A stretch of 64,000 nucleotides of DNA, from NCBI GenBank assembly GCA_025917655.1, contig CP084617.1, forward strand, positions 1,116,001 to 1,180,000, given 5' to 3'. The position numbers and the translations under genes were made by a program. Below, piece after piece: positions 20,133 through 31,162 of this stretch. The notes below the pieces were generated by a model, which saw only the letters and a list, made by a program, of their open reading frames with translations, did not search any database and was not told the origin of the DNA. Source of the DNA: Chlorella sorokiniana (taxonomy: Eukaryota > Chlorophyta > Trebouxiophyceae > Chlorellales > Chlorellaceae). Within the stretch, counting starts at the first letter, position 1. Each line of letters opens with the position of its first letter.

Positions 20133-22041
20133 TCAGGGGGACACCGTGCCAGGGGAGCCCCCCGCCAGCTTGCCGCCGCCGCCGCACGACGGCAGGCTGC
20201 TGGCGCTGCTGTGCAGCGGGCGGCGCAGCGGCTTGGCGGCGGTGGCGGGGGCGGCGGCGCGCGCCTGGCGCTGTAGCAGCTGCCGCTCGTTGTGCGCCAG
20301 CAGGCCGTTCAGGGTGAACATGCTGTAGGCGGCCAGGCAGTGCCACGCTGCAGCAGGGCGGGGCACAGCAGGGGCGCAAGGGTGAAGCGCCGCTTCCGAC
20401 AGCGCTGTGTGCCTGTTGCGGCGGTGGTCCCACGCCTCCCTCACAAGCTCCCGCTGCCAGGTGGCACCACCACAGCTCGCCGTTGTCTGCCGCCCAGTGA
20501 GCCCAGCGGCTCTGGCCTGCCGCCGCGGCGGCATGGCACGCACAGGGTGCAGCGGCGTGCCGCCGCCGTAGGCCCTCGGCCCCGCTCCGCCCCTCTCCCC
20601 GCAGCACCCACCCGAGTGCACAAAGCCCGAGTAGCCAGTGTGCGTCAGCAAGTCCTCGCCAAAGAAGGCGGCCACGCCCAGCGCTGCGGCGGCGTAGTGG
20701 CGGCGCAGGTCCCGCCGTACCGCCTTGTGCGCCGCCGCCTGCCGCGCAAACTCCGCCTGCATGAGCACCGTGTTGGCTGTGGAGACAGCAAAGGGGCGGA
20801 AGGGCACCGCCAGCAGCGACAGGCTGGCCGCGCGGCGCAGGGGCGGCGAGTCCGCAAAGAGGGCCTTGGTCTGCACGGGAGAAGAGGGGGTAGGAGGCAG
20901 GGCGCATCCTGGTGGGCACGCGGGATCACGCAGCAGGGCGAGGAGGCGAGCGGGCGCACTCGCATACACACACACATGACCGCCACAACAGACACAGAGA
21001 GGAGTGCCCCCATCCCAAAGTAAAAACAGAAAGCAAACAGCTGCAAAGAGATGGGAGTGGGAGAGGGGCGCACCATGGCGGAGCTGGTGTAGGCGATGGT
21101 CCAGTAGTCGGCCTTGCGGGCCAGGCGGCGGGCGGCGCCCGACGAGGCGTGGTACAGCGTGGCCGCCACCCCCACCGCCGCCATGCTGACCGCATGGTGC
21201 CGCCCCTCGGGGTCAGCCGCTGCCTGCAGGTCGGGGCGGGGGCGGGGTTGGCGGCGGCGGCGGCGGTTTTGAAGCGCAGCGCGGCGTGCGCGGCGGCGGC
21301 ATTCAAACACCCACACTCAAAAACTCAAACGCCGCCGCTGCGGTTTGAACGGCACGACGCGGCCGTGACGGCCCCCTTGGCAGCCCGCTGCGATCGCACT
21401 TGGCAGGCCCTCAGCCCCCCACCCCCCTGCAGCTGGCACAGGGCAGCTGCGAGGCGTGGCACCCACCGGTGCATGTGCCAGCCGAGCGCCAAAAAGGGGA
21501 GGGAGGTGAGCACATTGGCAGCGCGCTCGCCCAAGGTGGCGTCGCCATGCGCCTCGCCCTGCGGCTGCAGCATGTCTCCGACGCGCAGCACCATGCTGCC
21601 CAGGCCAACGCGCTGGCCAGCCTGTGCGGCGGGTGAGGGCAGGTGGCCCGCGGTGCCGCCGCTCGTGCCGTCGTTCCCCAGCCCCAGCACTGTACGCCGC
21701 AGCGAGTCCCCCGCCTCCAGGCTGCCCAGCTGCTGGTTGAGCTGCGCTGCGCTGCCATCGCGGGGCGACTGCTGCGCGGCTGGTGTGGGCGCCGCAGCGT
21801 GTGCCTGGTGCTGTCCGCCGGGCAGCCGCGCGCCTGCCGCATGTGGGCAGGTGGGAGGGTGCTGCGGCTGCTGCTTGTGCCCAAAATGCGAGGCAAGAGC
21901 CCCCGGTTGGGGCCGCTGCAAGCCCGTGAGGAGGTTGGCTCCAGAAGTTGCGTCGGCCAACTCGAACAGCGCGGCGTGCTGGCCGACGGCCGCTGCCCCG
22001 GCGTTGGAGGTGACAGTCATGCCCCCGAGCCAGTGATCCAA
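20133..22041 (-). CDS. Multi-pass membrane protein of unknown function, plant-conserved type
   Basis: Four main exons: 22041-about 21464, about 21222-21075, about 20873-20615 and about 20355-20133. After a roughly 165-residue Ala/Gln/Gly-rich N-terminal region (start MDHWLGG, or the second Met at 22020) come ANVLTSLPFLALGWHMHRW, AAVGVAATLYHASSGAARRL followed by ARKADYWTIAYTSSAMV, SLSLLAVPFRPFAVSTANTV, then HYAAAALGVAAFFGEDLLTH and WHCLAAYSMFTLNGLLAHNE. This succession (SNxLTSLPF, xxLYHxSxG, xADYxxIA, FxxDD/EDL, HxxWH) resembles an uncharacterised family of plant membrane proteins. Histidines and acids at the membrane edge (YHAS, KADYW, GEDLL, WHCLA) recall the CREST superfamily of ceramidase and PAQR hydrolases, which is an inference. 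No frame break is evident in the conserved part. Confidence 0.6.
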
Positions 22042-22596
22042 GCGGTCCGCGCCTCAGAGAGTCGCGGCAGCAGTCAGGGCAACCCACTTGGAAGAATTCC
22101 CGCGGGAAGGGCGGCGTTGAGGCTCGCTGTACTTGCAACGATGGTAGGATACCAAAGACAAGGGCTTTGCCTGCAACGGTATGTTCCCTGAGCAGGCGCA
22201 TCAAAAGCCTAGTCAGCATGGCGAGCTGTGGCTCATTGGACGCGGCAGCGTGACCTTATCTCAATCAATTCCACAGACCAGCAGCGCTATAGCCCCGCTA
22301 CCAGGCCCTGGGACGGCATGAGTGCCATTCACTGCGACGGGGAGCCGCGAAAGGGCTGGCGTTCTTCACACGGTGAATGACAAGCTTGAAGGCGCGAGAT
22401 AATTTTTGAAGGCCGCCACGCTGTTCAGGGTCCCTCGCGGCACTTCAACTGCCGCCCTTGCCGTGTGGCTGGTGCGGCTGTCATGCACCACAATTCCGTC
22501 AGGTGCTGGCACATACCGCTTCCATGGCCACCTATATGGGCACACAGTGGGTCTATGCTGTCTGCACTCCATACTGGGCAGGCAATGACGCTCCAG
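22042..22596. other. Intergenic region, no supported gene
   Basis: Spacer between the membrane-protein start and the stop of the downstream RRM gene (minus strand). It should contain one promoter and one 3' UTR. No gene is seen. Confidence 0.35.
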
Positions 22597-24392
22597 CTAC
22601 TGCTGCCCGTTGCCGCCGTGCCCAGGCTGGTAAAACACCACTTTAAGGGGGTTTGTCGAAACGCCTGGAAGCACCTGATGGTGCAAGAAAGGGAGCAGCG
22701 ACGGAGTGCATGTGAAACAGCAAGGACGTCGCTGCATCGACGCAACCTGCAGCCACGAAGCAGGCCGCCGCGTGCCAGCGGCAGGTTCAAGGCAGCTGCA
22801 AACGAGCCGCAGCTGTGCGCAAGCCACACCTTCTTGTGCAGCGCTTTCTTGGCAGCTGCGGCATGTTGCACGCTCTGAAAGCGAGCGATGCTCCACTGCA
22901 AGGACACACCGCCAGCATAGAGGGCAGGGCTGGCTCAAGCCCGGGCAGCGGCAGGCTCAGCGGGCGGGCCTTCAGCAGGACGCCGCCGTGGGGCTCCCCC
23001 ATGGAGGCACCTTCCAAGCAGCTGCCCACCTGGTACCGCTTGCTGTCGTAGGCCAGCCGATCGGCGGGCTGCATGTGCTCTATCAGCACCGGCCCAAACC
23101 TGCAGCAGCAGCGTTGCCAGAGCACTAGGGGTGTGGGCTGTAATCTAGCGACGGCAGAGCTCCGGAGCCGACGCACCTCGACAGCGCTCGCGCCAGCTCA
23201 GCTTTGCTCACCCCCAAGTCCACCCACCCAATCCACAGCCTGCGGCCAAGGACAAGCAGCGACAGACGAGAGGGTTGTGCTCAGCGGGAGGCAGCAGGAG
23301 GGCTGCACAACCAGCGCATGCAGCCGAGAAGCCAGGGCAGCCTGGCAGCGCCGCCCTCACCCCGTGTCAGGGGTGTCGCCGTCGGCCGCGGCCCCCTTGC
23401 CGCCAGCGGCAGCTGCCCGGCGCCGCGTCGCGCGCGCTGCGCTGCGGCTGCTTCTGCTTGCGGCGGACGGGGCTGTGCCAGCCTTCGTCGCTCGCCTCCT
23501 CCGGCTGCCAGCCGCCGCCCCACAGCCCATCCTCCTGCCGCTGCAGCTCCACCTGCAGCCGCCACATCTCCTCCTGCAGAGCCTCCACGCTGCCCCCACC
23601 GGCTCTGCTGCCGCCAGAGGCCAGCGATTGAGGCGGCGGCCGAGCTTCATCAGGCGTCGTGGGCCCCGGACCCGCAGCTGGGCTCTCGCCAGCCAGCAGC
23701 GACGTCAGCAGTCGCCCAAAGAAGCGGTCTGGGTCTGCGGGCTGCCGGGAGAAGGAGCGGCAGGGCTGGGTTTCACTCACTCGCAACAGCATGACCAAGC
23801 ATGCGCCAGGTGCCCCATCTGTGGGGCAGGGCGCTGCGCGGCCGCTCGGCGCAGCAGCTAAGCTAGAACCAGCGCCAGAGCAGAGGCCAGCAATGTGACC
23901 CGCCCCAGTTGGCGCTTTGGGCAGGCTAGTGCCCGCTTCAACCTCGTGCCCGCCTTCTCCACTCGCTGTCAGCACGCGTCCTCCCCTTCCATTAAAAAGA
24001 ATATGCCAGCCCCCACCGCACCTGCACCTCCAGCAGGCTGCCGCGCAGTGGGTAGCTGTCCAGGAGGTCTGCCGCCTGCTCCGCCGCCGCCGTGTCCGCG
24101 TACGAAACCAGAGCGCAGCCCTCGGCGGCACCGTCGTACGTGAGCACCAGGCTGCGCACCTCCCAAACTGGCTGAACAGCTGGCGCAGCTCCTCGGCGCT
24201 GCTGTCCAGGGGCACTCGCTGCACCTGCACGCTTGGCATGCTGCCTGCAGGCCCCACGAGCAGCGAGCGGCGGTGGGAGGGGTGCAAGCGGCGGTGGCGC
24301 GAGGCAACAGCGGGATGCCGACCCGCCGCAGGGTGCCCTTCGGGCGCCCTGTGGGCGCTTAGCGTGCATCGGACTCCTCGCGTGCTGAGCAA
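22597..24392 (-). CDS. Two-RRM RNA-binding protein, copy B
   Basis: Likely Met at 24239 (MPSVQVQRVPLDSSAEELRQ; the open frame extends to 24392). RRM 1 continues FSQFG, then, after a one-base slip at 24162-24164, EVRSLVLTYDGAAEGCALVS and YPLRGSLLEVQ. A linker carries DPDRFFGRLLTSLLAGESP, a helix EALQEEMWRLQVELQRQEDG and the motif EEASDEGWHSPVRRK. RRM 2 is split over small exons: LWIGWVDLGVSKAELARALS ending AG at about 23178; FGPVLIEHMQPADRLAYDSK (about 23113-23040); WSIARFQSVQHAAAAKKALH (22895-22830); and VLPGVSTNPLKVVFYQPGHG (22674-22597, TAG). The linker motif, the RRM 2 sequence and two intron positions match the neighbouring gene at 24729-26099. RNA target and role are unknown. The C-terminal RRM lacks obvious aromatic RNP residues in its first strand, so it may bind protein. 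Confidence 0.62.
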
Positions 24393-24728
24393 CCACGGAG
24401 AGCTGGCCTACCTCCGCGATCACCCAGACGACTGCCTCAACACGTCGCCAGGGATGAGCAAACGAACAAAACGTATGGGTAATGCGCTTGGGCTGCTGAC
24501 AAGGTGCTCCTGAGGGCAGGAGAAAACCTTGGTGGCGGCGGCTGGCGGTACAGCTGTCAGCGTGTGGCGTCCGCTCATCTGCAGCTTTGCACCTCCAATG
24601 CAATGCTGCTACTTGCAGAACATGTGTTACACGAAAATTTTGCCTCTCACGCGCGGTTTTGAGACATCCATTTTCAATGCGCACGGCGCTGCTGTTTGAA
24701 CGATGCAGCCCGCTGGATACCCTCCGCG

Positions 24729-26099
24729 TCAGGCAAACCTGCAGTAGCGAACCTTGAGCTTCTTCTTTCCGCCTGTGAGCTCCGGCAGTTCCTGCAGCGC
24801 AAGCAGTGGGCAGCTACTCTGCATCGTGCACATCGCCGGCCCAACCCCCCACCCCCCGTGAACACAAACGCTCTGCACCCACCCACCCCACCCCATCTTC
24901 AGACCCCCCCCTCAACTGCATTACAATCATCATCACCACCCAAGCCTGAGCCCCGCTGCGTTCTGCCCTCGGCATCACGTCTCCGCTGCGCACCTGCTTG
25001 TCTAGCGCCTGCAGCGCTGCCGCAGCGTCCTTCACCCGCTTGAACTGGGCAATGGCGAAGTGCGGTGGGTTTGGCACCGCCAGCTTCGCCTGCTCCACTT
25101 TGCAGCGCAGGAGCGGGCCAAACCTGCGCACGCACGGTTTGCAAGCAGCGGGGGTGAGGCTGATAGAGCGGCATCAGCCCACCTGCTGCACCGCTTGTCA
25201 GTCGTGCTGCAGCCAGCAGCATGGGAGCGAGCAAAAGACAGCTCTCACCTGCCCACCACCTTCTTCACATCGTCTGGCTGCGCGGTCGGCTTGAGGTTGC
25301 CAATGAACAGGATGGGGGTGGGGGTTGCGCTGGTGTTGCTGCCGCCACCCCCACTGCCGCTGCTTTCGCCTGCGCTTCGACCTGCGCTGCTCCTCCCTCC
25401 GCCCTTCGCCGCGGCAGCTGCGCGCCCTTGTGCGAGCCGTGAGTGGTGGTGCGGCTGGCGCCCACCTCCAGCCACCCCTCGTCGCTGGCCTTCAAGCTGC
25501 TGCTGCTCCATCCCTCGGGCTGTGGCGGCGTGCTGCTCCCTGGCAGCTGGCCCGAGCCGTAGTCTGGCAGCCAGTCGGCAGGGTTGTACAGGGGGTCCGC
25601 CCCAAACTCAAACTCGAGCGGCTGCTGCGAGGGCGGCGGCGGCGGCGACGACGCCCGCCCTGTCGCGCGCGGCTGTTCCCCGTCAGCCCTCTGCCCATCA
25701 GTGTGCGCCTTCCGGCATTCGGTGCAGAAAGCATCCGTGCTGCCTCCCTGCAATCGTCGCAGGGCACGGCAATGCAGAGCATGTGGGTGCTGGGCTGGGG
25801 CTGCACGACGGGGCGGCAAGGGTACAGTAAACGCAGCGGGGCGCACCTGTAGCACGCGGTCGGCGAGCCAGCGTGCCGCATCTTCCACAGGCTGCACAGC
25901 TATGGGGCCCACGGCCCAGGAGGATGCCTCCAGCAGCTCCCCGACCACTGCGGCGTCGTCGGCGGACTGCAGCACCGCCAGGGCGGCCGCCTGCTGCGCG
26001 CTGCCCCAGCACGAAGGTCAACGACCTCAGCGGCACCAGCGCGCTCAAGTCTGACGGGGTGAAGGTGGGGGCAGGCCCCGCAGCTCGATGGCTGCCATG
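24729..26099 (-). CDS. Two-RRM RNA-binding protein, copy A
   Basis: A possible start is MAAIELRGLP at 26099. After restoring one base at 26067-26071 the frame continues FTPSDLSALVPLRSLTFVL and, in another frame, AVLQSADDAAVVGELLEASS then VQPVEDAARWLADRVLQ, an RRM-like N-terminal domain. Next come DAFCTECRKAHTDGQ, the acidic linker LEFEFGADPLYNPADWLPDY and KASDEGWLEVGASR. The C-terminal RRM reads ILFIGNLKPTAQPDDVKKVV (RNP2-like), GRFGPLLRCKVEQAKLAVPN, PHFAIAQFKRVKDAAAALQA and ELPELTGGKKKLKVRYCRFA, then TGA at 24731-24729. Introns fall after GR (phase 2) and after ALDKQ (phase 0), as in copy B. A TGTAA word on the minus strand near 24630 fits a polyadenylation signal and separates the two genes. 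The N-terminal start and the linker frame are uncertain. Confidence 0.6.
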
Positions 26100-26753
26100 T
26101 GGGTGGCTGCAGCGCAGGCCGCAAGCCAGCGGCCGCCAGCAACTGTTCAAGCGCAAGGTGGCCCTGCGCCGGCACGGTTCTGTGGCCAAGTGACGCAATC
26201 AAGGGCTGTGTTCAATGAGTGAGCGAGCTTGTGACAGGCGTCTAGAAGCTGAGGGCTTGGTGCAGGGAACCGGCGGAAGAGGAAGAGGCGACCAGGTAGA
26301 GCTCAAAGTAATCTGAAGCACCATTGCCTGAACAGAAAAGCTTGCGGACAACCAATTGCGGGTGGCGCCCGGGAGGGCGTTCACCATCACAGGTGCAGCC
26401 GCCACGCCGACCTGGCGGTCCTTTCCGTTTTTCCTTCATCCTCCTCCTGAAAAGTGTACAGCTGAGGTGTTGTGGTGCTTAAATCATCATATCATCATCA
26501 ATTGCAGGGAAATCGATCTCATGTCAAAGCTGCACAGACCCACCGACAAAAAGAGCAGCACCGCCGGTTCCACCCCTGCAACAGTTCCGGTGCCAATACA
26601 CTGGCGAAAGCTCATCTGGTGCGCCCAGCAAACCAATCAGCCCTGTCCCCATGTCCTCCTCCAGAGAAGCTGCTGCTTGGGGGCATGTCACTGCGAGGCC
26701 GCCGCTTCCCGCCTGCGCCGCCCAGCGGTGGGCCCCCCACAGGCGCTGGGGGC
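26100..26753. other. Intergenic region, no supported gene
   Basis: Between the RRM copy A start and the stop of the DUF2358 gene (both minus strand). It should hold the RRM promoter and the DUF2358 3' UTR. The part around 26470-26520 is AT-richer than the surroundings. No gene is seen. Confidence 0.35.
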
Positions 26754-27054
26754 TCACGCGCGCAAGCTGTCCCTGATGTCGGTCTTGACCCCGGGGTGGG
26801 CGTGAAGCTCTCAATCAGCGCGGTGGCGCCCGTGATGCTCCACGTCTGGTCCTGCATGGACCCCCAAGGATGAGGCAGAGCGCAAGAGTTGCAGGCGGCA
26901 GCGTGGGCTGCAGCGCGGATGCTCCGCAGGTGCGCTTCCCGCCGGTGCACAAGCCCAACGCGGCTCTGTGACCAGCTGCGCCATCTCCACCAAGCAACAA
27001 GACTCACCATCAACAAAGTCAACAACATCACACCAGATCGGAAGCCTGCCTGTC

Positions 27055-27088
<34 letters not shown>

Positions 27089-28233
27089 ACACACACACAC
27101 CACCACCACCTACTCCACAGCAGGAAAAACAAGCCACCCACCTGCAGCTGGATCAGGCCCTGCTCGTTCAGGTGGTACACGGTGCGCCCCTGGAAGGGCT
27201 CCACCCGCGGGTGCCACGGGAAGCGCAGGTAGCCGCCCAGCCGCCAGCGCGCCTCGATTGTGCTGGGCCCGCTGACGCGGATGTCCTCCAGCTGGACCGC
27301 GGAGGCGGACGCGTCAAACAGCAGGCCCAGCGCCTGCGCTTGGTGGGTGCCCGGGGATTGCGGTGTGGTTTGGGAGGCCAGGGGGCTGGGGCCCTCAGAA
27401 CTTTCAGCAAGCTTTCAGCAAGGGCGCGAGGGGGTGCCCACAAAGGAGGTGCCAGGTGTGGTTGTAGAGGTGGCAAGGAGCAGGACGCAGCGGCTGGCCG
27501 CCGAGGCGGCAGGGACAGCGGGCTGGCGGCGGCACCTTGACGTAGCGGCTCAGGCCCACGGTTTCATTGGTGGGGTCCCGGAACACGCAGTCGTCGCTGA
27601 AGATTTCCGGAGTCAAGTCGCCGGTGATGAAGTACTGCCCCTCCCGCAGGTTGCGTGCCAGGATGTCCTGCAGCGACGGCACGCAAAGCTGAGCATGACG
27701 GCAGCGCACCGCCGCAGTCAGCTCCAAGCCTGCAGGCTCCAGGGAGGCGGGCCCCGCGGCAACCGAAAGCTGCACGGCCGGAGAGGCAGAGGCGAGAGGC
27801 GGCAAGCGACCAGATGGTGGGCCGGGCCAGGACAGCGCTGCTGCGGCGTCTACTGGCGGCGGCGAAGTGTAACTTGCCATCACTTGTTCTGGGCTGAGCC
27901 CTTCCAGCTTGTCGCCGCCCACGCGCTCCACCTGCCCCAGGGGGCCAGCTCCAAGGCCTCTGCTGGCGGCGCCGCCACCCCGCTGTGCAGGCTCAGGTCG
28001 CAGCCGACAGCCAGGCCAGCGAGGCCAGCGCCGGCCGCAGAGCTCAGCAGCTGCCTTCTGCCCAGCGCCAGCGGCGCGCGCGGCGGCGCCGGCAGCGGCG
28101 GCACCGGCAGTGGGGGCGCCCGGCTGTCCGCGGCTGCGGCCACGGCACGTGTTTGTGGCCTGTTTCTGCATGGCGTGCGGGCACCAGACGATCCCCGTGC
28201 GCACAATCGGCGTGCTGCAGTAGCGGTGTCCAT
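26754..28233 (-). CDS. Thylakoid-lumen DUF2358 / SnoaL-like (NTF2-fold) protein
   Basis: Start MDTATAARRLCARG at 28233. The first ~80 residues are a two-part targeting sequence: a Ser/Arg/Ala-rich stroma-targeting region, then a twin-arginine signal, LALGRRQLLSSAAGAGLAGL ... LHSGVAAPPAEA, so the protein should cross the thylakoid membrane by the Tat route. The mature part includes GQVERVGGDKLEGLSPEQVM, DILARNLREGQYFITGDLTP then EIFSDDCVFRDPTNETVGLS and RYVK (exon about 27668-27535), VQLEDIRVSGPSTIEARWRL then GGYLRFPWHPRVEPFQG (about 27330-27140) and DQTWSITGATALIESFTP (about 26860). The YFxTGDLTxEIFxDDCxFxDPT block is the DUF2358 signature, in the SnoaL/NTF2-like fold. Frame is lost by one base at 27940-27944 and 26789-26796; with the latter restored the end reads TDIRDSLRA then TGA 26756-26754. 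The catalytic role of the family is unknown. Confidence 0.8.
27056..27088. repeat. 33-base poly(C) tract followed by (AC)n
   Basis: Uninterrupted run of about 33 C on the plus strand, followed at once by about five AC units, inside an intron of the DUF2358 gene (so poly(G) preceded by GT repeats in the transcript). Length is likely unreliable given other homopolymer problems here. Confidence 0.85.
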
Positions 28234-28723
28234 GGCCTGATTCGGAACCCTACAACCCTTGCCGACAAGCAGCAAACCGAGTACTTTCACAAAAGGTGGT
28301 GCTGCGCAATGACGGCGTGTGGCGGAAGTCAGGGCGTCCAAGCTGGGCCTGCGTGGCGCCTGCGAGCAGCGACAGCGCAAGCTTGCCTGCTAGATTTTAC
28401 AGGGTCCATAACGTTGAGGGCTACCAGAGCACAGGTTTGGTTGGAAGCAGTGAGGGAAGCATGGTCAAACAGACAGCAGTAAATACAGCCTTCATACTTG
28501 GACATACAGCGTGTCGGCCAAGACGCAGAGCGGTTGAGCATGGAGCACAACCAATACAAAAAGTGAAGATGTAGTTCTGTCGCCAAACGGGCGGAAGGGC
28601 ACTCAGGAGCAAAGGCAACGCAGCGACCAAAAATGTTCCGCGGCAGTGGGTCTCAAAAGCAGGACAGAACAGGACAAAGCAGCATCAGGGCCCCCATGCC
28701 CCGCAGCCCGCAGGCTCAGAAGG
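28234..28723. other. Intergenic region, no supported gene
   Basis: Between the DUF2358 start and the TMEM41-like stop (both minus strand). A minus-strand TGTAA word (about 28400-28396) lies some 325 bases beyond the TMEM41-like stop and may be its polyadenylation signal. No gene is seen. Confidence 0.4.
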
Positions 28724-31162
28724 CTACTGGCGGTGCTGGACGTCGTGGAGCTTGGTCAGCTTGGCCCCCGCCGGCGCCAGCGACAGCAGCGCGCCGCCGC
28801 CGCGCTTGCCGCCGCTGCCCAGCGTCGCGGCTGCCCCCCGCCGCCGCCGCCGCCGCCGCCCACCGCGATGATGGGCAGCAGCGAGACGACGTGGCGCTGC
28901 CGCGCGGTGCGGTCCGCCCGGCGCAGCCGCCGCAGCAGGACGGGCAGGAGGGCCAGGGCGGCGACGGCCAGCAGTACAAGCACGTTGCGCGTGCTGTACA
29001 GGTCGGACATCGACTGCATCGTGGCCAGGTTGTGACCCGCCTGCACAGACGATCACGGCGAGAGCGAGGGCGGGAGACACATGACGACGACAGAGGGTCG
29101 CGAACGAAAGGCAGCACCACGGCCGCCGCCGCACGCGGGATGCTCTCGGTGCAGGGGTGGCGGCTCGTTGCAGCGCAGGGCGACGGCCGCCTAGGCAAGG
29201 CTGCCAGCTCGAGCGCACCTTGACCGAGATGAAGTTTATGGGGAGGTGGCCCGCCAGCAGCGCGGTGATGAAGATGGGGAAGGGCACCCCCACAATTGGG
29301 CTGGCCAGGTTGACCACCCAGCTGCGGCGGAACACGGAAGCGCGGGCCAGCGGTTGAAGAGCTGGAGGCAGCGCGGCGAGCGCGTCATACAGGCCAGAAG
29401 CACCCTGGCCGCCAGCCAGCTTGCAGCCCACGCGTTGCAGCAGCAGGCCTGTGGGCAAAGCGGAGGATGCTGGGGTGCAGGGGCCAGCGGTGGGGCCCGG
29501 CCGCACCTGGGGAAGATGGGGGCGGAGCGTATGAACAGGTTGTAGTTCAGCAGGTTGGCCTGATGCTTCTTCATCTGCAGTCGAGAAAGAGAGGTGCGGC
29601 GGACATTCCAAAATCGCCGCCACAAGCTGGTGGCCAGCGCAGGGCCCCATGCCCCCGCCCCCGACACACGCATGCGCCCAGATGCCACCAGGCGCTCAGC
29701 CGCCTGGCACGCCGCCGTCCCCAGCAGCGCGGGTCGTCCTCCCCGCCCACCTCTGCAGCGAAGGCCTGCACGCGGTCGGGGAACAGGCCGGCTACCACAT
29801 CCCGCAGCAGCCAGCGGGAGAGCCAGTAGTTGATGGAGGCGCCGCCGCCGTCCACGGTGGCGGCAAACGCGGTGGCGGCTGCGGGAGGGAAGGGGGCCCG
29901 GCCCGGGCTGTTGGCGGCGGCGGACACATCCTTGTGGACGGCAGCGACGAGCAGCATGCTCCAAGGGTTTGGGGTCACTGCTTCGTGCGGTACACGCCGC
30001 GCCACATCCGGGCATGCCCTTGCGCTGGGAGCATCCCAGCAGGCGGCCGGGCAGCCCCACTCCAATGACAGGCCCAACCCAACGGCAGGCCCGACCCACC
30101 TGGCAGCGAGTACATGCTTCCCGCCAGAACATTTATCAAAATGGAGCCGGGCATCATGAAAGCCTGGGGGGGGCAGGCACCATGGGCGGCGGCCCATCGT
30201 CAGTGCTGGGAGCAGCAGCGGGACCCGGGCAGCAGGACTGGCTGAAAGCTGGAGAGCCTGCCGCTGGCGGAGGGCCCCTGCACAACGCCCCAGTCAACGC
30301 CCTCTCCCGAGTGTTGATGCTGTGGCGGTGGGCTTGGAGCCACGCACCAGTGCAGCCCGAAACCGGTGCGCAGCCCTGCACCTTCCACAGCTTTGCCAAG
30401 CGCCAGCTGATCGGCCCCGTTCAACCCAACCAACAACGCCACTACCACAATCCAAAGTCCCAAACCGGCCCCACCACCCACCTGCAGAAACATGTGCACC
30501 GCCACCAGCAGCGCCGCGATGTGTACCGCATAGTTGCGGCGGTACAGCTCCAGCGTGTGCCGCACGCTGCGCAGCTCGTCAAAGCTGTGCGGCACCGCCA
30601 GACGCAGCTGCTCCGCGCCGCCGTCCCCACCGCCGCGCTGCTGCTGCTTTTCTGCGGGTGCAATGTGTCAGTGGTAGTGAGAGAAAGTGGAGGATCAGTG
30701 AGGCAGCACCGCAGCGCGCAGCATGGGCCAAGGGGTGGGGGAGACAGGGTCGACAAACAAGGCGGATCGGCACAGAGCAGGGCGGCGACGGCCGCTGCCT
30801 GCCGAGCCTGAAGCCAAACCACGCCGCGCACCTGCCAGCTGGCTGAGGGAGGGCAGCTGATAGAACAGGACGAGGATGATGGACAGCGCACAGATGTAGA
30901 GCACGGCGAGGATGGCGATGGGGCGCACCCAGGCAAACGAGCGCAGGTACGCCCACGCCGCAGGGTAGCGCCGGCCCTTGCTGTCGCCCTCTTTCTTTGG
31001 CTCACCCTGCATGCCGCGGCGGCAGCAGCGTGTGGACACGATGCAGGGTAGTGCTGCTGGAGCTGCAGCACATGGGCAGCCGGCAGCAGCACTGCAGCCC
31101 ACCGCAGTGTTTGCTGGGCCGTTGACAGCAACGGCCGCCAAGTCCCCGTCTGCCGCGCCCAT
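28724..31162 (-). CDS. TMEM41: TMEM41/VTT-domain (DedA-like) membrane protein
   Basis: Integral ER-type membrane protein of the VTT/DedA family; animal TMEM41B is a lipid scramblase needed for autophagy and lipoprotein export. Start MGAADGDLAAVAVNGPANTA at 31162; a phase-0 intron leads to GEPKKEGDSKGRRYPAAWAY and the first membrane helix, VRPIAILAVLYICALSIILV. Then DELRSVRHTLELYRRNYAVH and IAALLVAVHMFLQ; AFMMPGSILINVLAGSMYSL; an ASINYWLSRWLLRDVVAGLF segment; ANLLNYNLFIRSAPIFP; WVVNLASPIVGVPFPIFITA and LLAGHLPINFISVKAGHNLA; and a last helix NVLVLLAVAALALLPVLLRR. The MxPGS, LFxRxxPxxP, VNLxSPIVxVP and GHxPxNFIxVKAG blocks are diagnostic. After a Gly run, one base seems missing at 28832-28837; the better C-terminus ends LTKLHDVQHRQ at 28724. 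Confidence 0.87.

Noticed and set aside
23073-23861. 262-codon plus-strand open frame
   Set aside because: Antisense to the RRM copy B linker and C-terminal exons; shadow of GC-rich coding DNA.
24729-24731. Reading both RRM genes as a single four-domain gene
   Set aside because: An in-frame stop ends copy A right after its last RRM strand and a TGTAA word follows near 24630 before copy B begins.
22597-26099. MEI2-like protein identity for the RRM genes
   Set aside because: No third MEI2-type RRM (RTTxMIxNIPNK block) is present, so I kept a general RRM call.
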